Under the pieces are notes generated by a model. The model was not told where the DNA came from, searched no databases, and saw only the letters and a program-made list of their open reading frames with translations. A program made the position numbers and the translations under genes. A DNA stretch of 64,000 nucleotides. It comes from Bin52 sp965213935 (GTDB taxonomy: Bacteria > Pseudomonadota > Alphaproteobacteria > Thalassobaculales > Thalassobaculaceae). The stretch covers positions 186,001 through 250,000 of the forward strand of contig CBDCAO010000010.1 of assembly GCA_965213935.1 (NCBI GenBank), given 5' to 3'. Of this stretch, positions 62,918 to 64,000 are shown piece after piece (the first letter of the stretch is position 1; every line of letters starts with the position of its first letter).

Positions 62918-63325
62918 ATGAGTGGACTTCGTTACACCCGTGATCACGAATGGGTTGTTGTCGACGGGTCGACAGCCCGGGTCGGAATCAGTGACTACGC
63001 CCAGGACCAGCTTGGCGACATCGTGTTTGTCGAGGTCACCGCGCTGGGCGAGACGGTCTCGAAGGGCGACGTGGTTGCCGTGGTCGAGTCCGTCAAGGCG
63101 GCGAGCGACATCTACACGCCGGTCTCCGGATTGCTCAGCCGGTGGAACGAGGCGCTGGAGGCGGCACCGGAGACAGTCAACGAGGATGCGGCCGGTGCAG
63201 GCTGGATATTCGAGATCACGCTCAGCAACACGAGCGAACTCGACGGGCTTATGGACCAGGAAGAGTACATGACCTTCCTTTCCACCATCCAGGGGCCATC
63301 GACAGGAGCGATGACGAGGGAGTAG
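62918..63325 (+). CDS. gcvH: glycine cleavage system H protein
   Basis: Lipoyl carrier protein that shuttles the aminomethyl intermediate between P, T and L proteins; 135 residues. The lipoylation lysine is Lys60 in VVESVKAASDIY. It starts MSGLRYTRDHEWV behind GGGGGAG. gcvP follows after six bases. The C-terminal tail is a few residues longer than in E. coli. Confidence 0.97.
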   Translation: MSGLRYTRDHEWVVVDGSTARVGISDYAQDQLGDIVFVEVTALGETVSKGDVVAVVESVKAASDIYTPVSGLLSRWNEALEAAPETVNEDAAGAGWIFEITLSNTSELDGLMDQEEYMTFLSTIQGPSTGAMTRE

Positions 63326-63331
63326 ACGGAC

Positions 63332-64000
63332 ATGCCCGCAGACGGATCGAACGGACCCTCCTGGGAAGAAGAGAACTTCGCTGCGCGCCACGTCGGCCTG
63401 CGCCCCGCCGACGAAGCCAGGATGCTCGACGCAATCGGGGTTGCCAGCATGGGCGAGCTGATCGGCAATACGGTGCCGGCCGGAATTCGCGCGTCGGAGC
63501 CGCTGGAGCTGCGTGAGCCGCTGAGCGAGACCGAGGCCCTGGCCCGTCTCAGGCAGTTCGCCGATCGCAACAAGGTTGCGACCTCGCTGATCGGCATGGG
63601 CTACGCGCAGTCCGTCATTCCCGGCGTCATCCAGCGCAACATTCTCGAGAACCCGGCCTGGTATACCGCGTATACGCCCTATCAGCCCGAGATCTCACAG
63701 GGCCGGCTCGAGGCCCTGCTGAACTTTCAGACGATGGTCGCCGACCTCACGGGTCTCGAGATTGCCAACGCCTCGCTGCTCGACGAGGCAACGGCAGTGG
63801 CGGAGGCTGTCAGCTTCGCCCGCAAGCTCTCGAAGTCGCGGTCGGATGTCGTGTTCGTGTCGAACCGCTGCCATCCACAGACCATAGACGTTGTAAGAAC
63901 CCGGGCCGAACCGATTGGCATGCGGGTCGTGGTCGGTGACGAGAATAAACGGGGCGCGCAGGACTGCTTCGCGCTGGTGCTGCAGTACCCGGCGACGGAT
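63332..64000 (+). CDS. gcvP: glycine dehydrogenase (P protein), 3' partial
   Basis: Pyridoxal-phosphate enzyme that decarboxylates glycine and loads the H protein. The window ends after 223 codons with the frame open. MGYAQSVIPGVIQRNILENP, WYTAYTPYQPEISQGRLEAL and NASLLDEATAVAEAV are visible. The LLDEATAVAEA form and N-terminus resemble the full-length single-chain GcvP rather than the split GcvPA, but only the rest of the gene can decide. It is the third gene of the riboswitch-controlled operon. Confidence 0.93.
   Translation, partial: MPADGSNGPSWEEENFAARHVGLRPADEARMLDAIGVASMGELIGNTVPAGIRASEPLELREPLSETEALARLRQFADRNKVATSLIGMGYAQSVIPGVIQRNILENPAWYTAYTPYQPEISQGRLEALLNFQTMVADLTGLEIANASLLDEATAVAEAVSFARKLSKSRSDVVFVSNRCHPQTIDVVRTRAEPIGMRVVVGDENKRGAQDCFALVLQYPATD

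Overview
The window is a G+C-rich stretch of an alphaproteobacterial chromosome (inference: Rhodospirillales-like). The evidence is the class of RpoB, RpoC and RpoA, an uninterrupted rplL-rpoBC / str / S10 / spc / alpha run, an rplQ - Do-like protease - rarA - crcB - rluC - ATP12 - pccB order, an ispH-thrB pair, a short-LID adenylate kinase, and a tandem glycine riboswitch ahead of gcvTHP. No tRNA, rRNA or CRISPR array was seen.

Bases 1-27376 are core expression machinery, all on the + strand: RNA polymerase beta and beta', S12, S7, EF-G, EF-Tu, then S10 to L15, SecY, Adk, S13, S11, RNA polymerase alpha and L17. Two good sigma70-type promoters can be read. One lies in the rpoC-rpsL gap, and one has its -35 box overlapping the adk stop and reads into rpsM. 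A strong hairpin separates tuf from rpsJ. tuf has visibly different codon use from its neighbours.

Bases 27383-36691 are a + strand housekeeping run: periplasmic protease, RarA, a DUF429-like protein, fluoride channel, pseudouridine synthase, ATP synthase chaperone, propionyl-CoA carboxylase beta, a hydrolase and a universal stress protein. On the - strand follow rnhA, a dimethylargininase, thrB and ispH. A decayed GyrI-like gene sits between rnhA and ddaH. A lipoprotein, a second carboxyltransferase and an SDR dehydrogenase come next.

Bases 44055-59495 are a foreign island. It has replaced most of a hydantoinase/oxoprolinase operon: only the first 17 codons of hyuA remain on the left, and only the 3' end of hyuB on the right. 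The island is a patchwork. It holds a MobF/TraA-type relaxase-helicase pseudogene, a PQQ-dependent dehydrogenase, an Asp-rich autotransporter, a ribbon-helix-helix protein beside a perfect 32-bp palindrome, scraps of DUF2493, IHF-alpha, DNA methyltransferase and IS1595 transposase genes, a compact TnpB element bounded by a perfect 21-bp inverted repeat, and an intact znuACB zinc importer. The intact cargo (dehydrogenase, autotransporter, zinc importer) lies among broken mobility and defence genes. This suggests an old integrated element whose transfer functions are lost.

Bases 60117-64000 return to core genes: an alpha/beta hydrolase (- strand), a YbaK-type deacylase, and the glycine cleavage operon gcvT-gcvH-gcvP behind its tandem riboswitch. 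gcvP runs off the window end.
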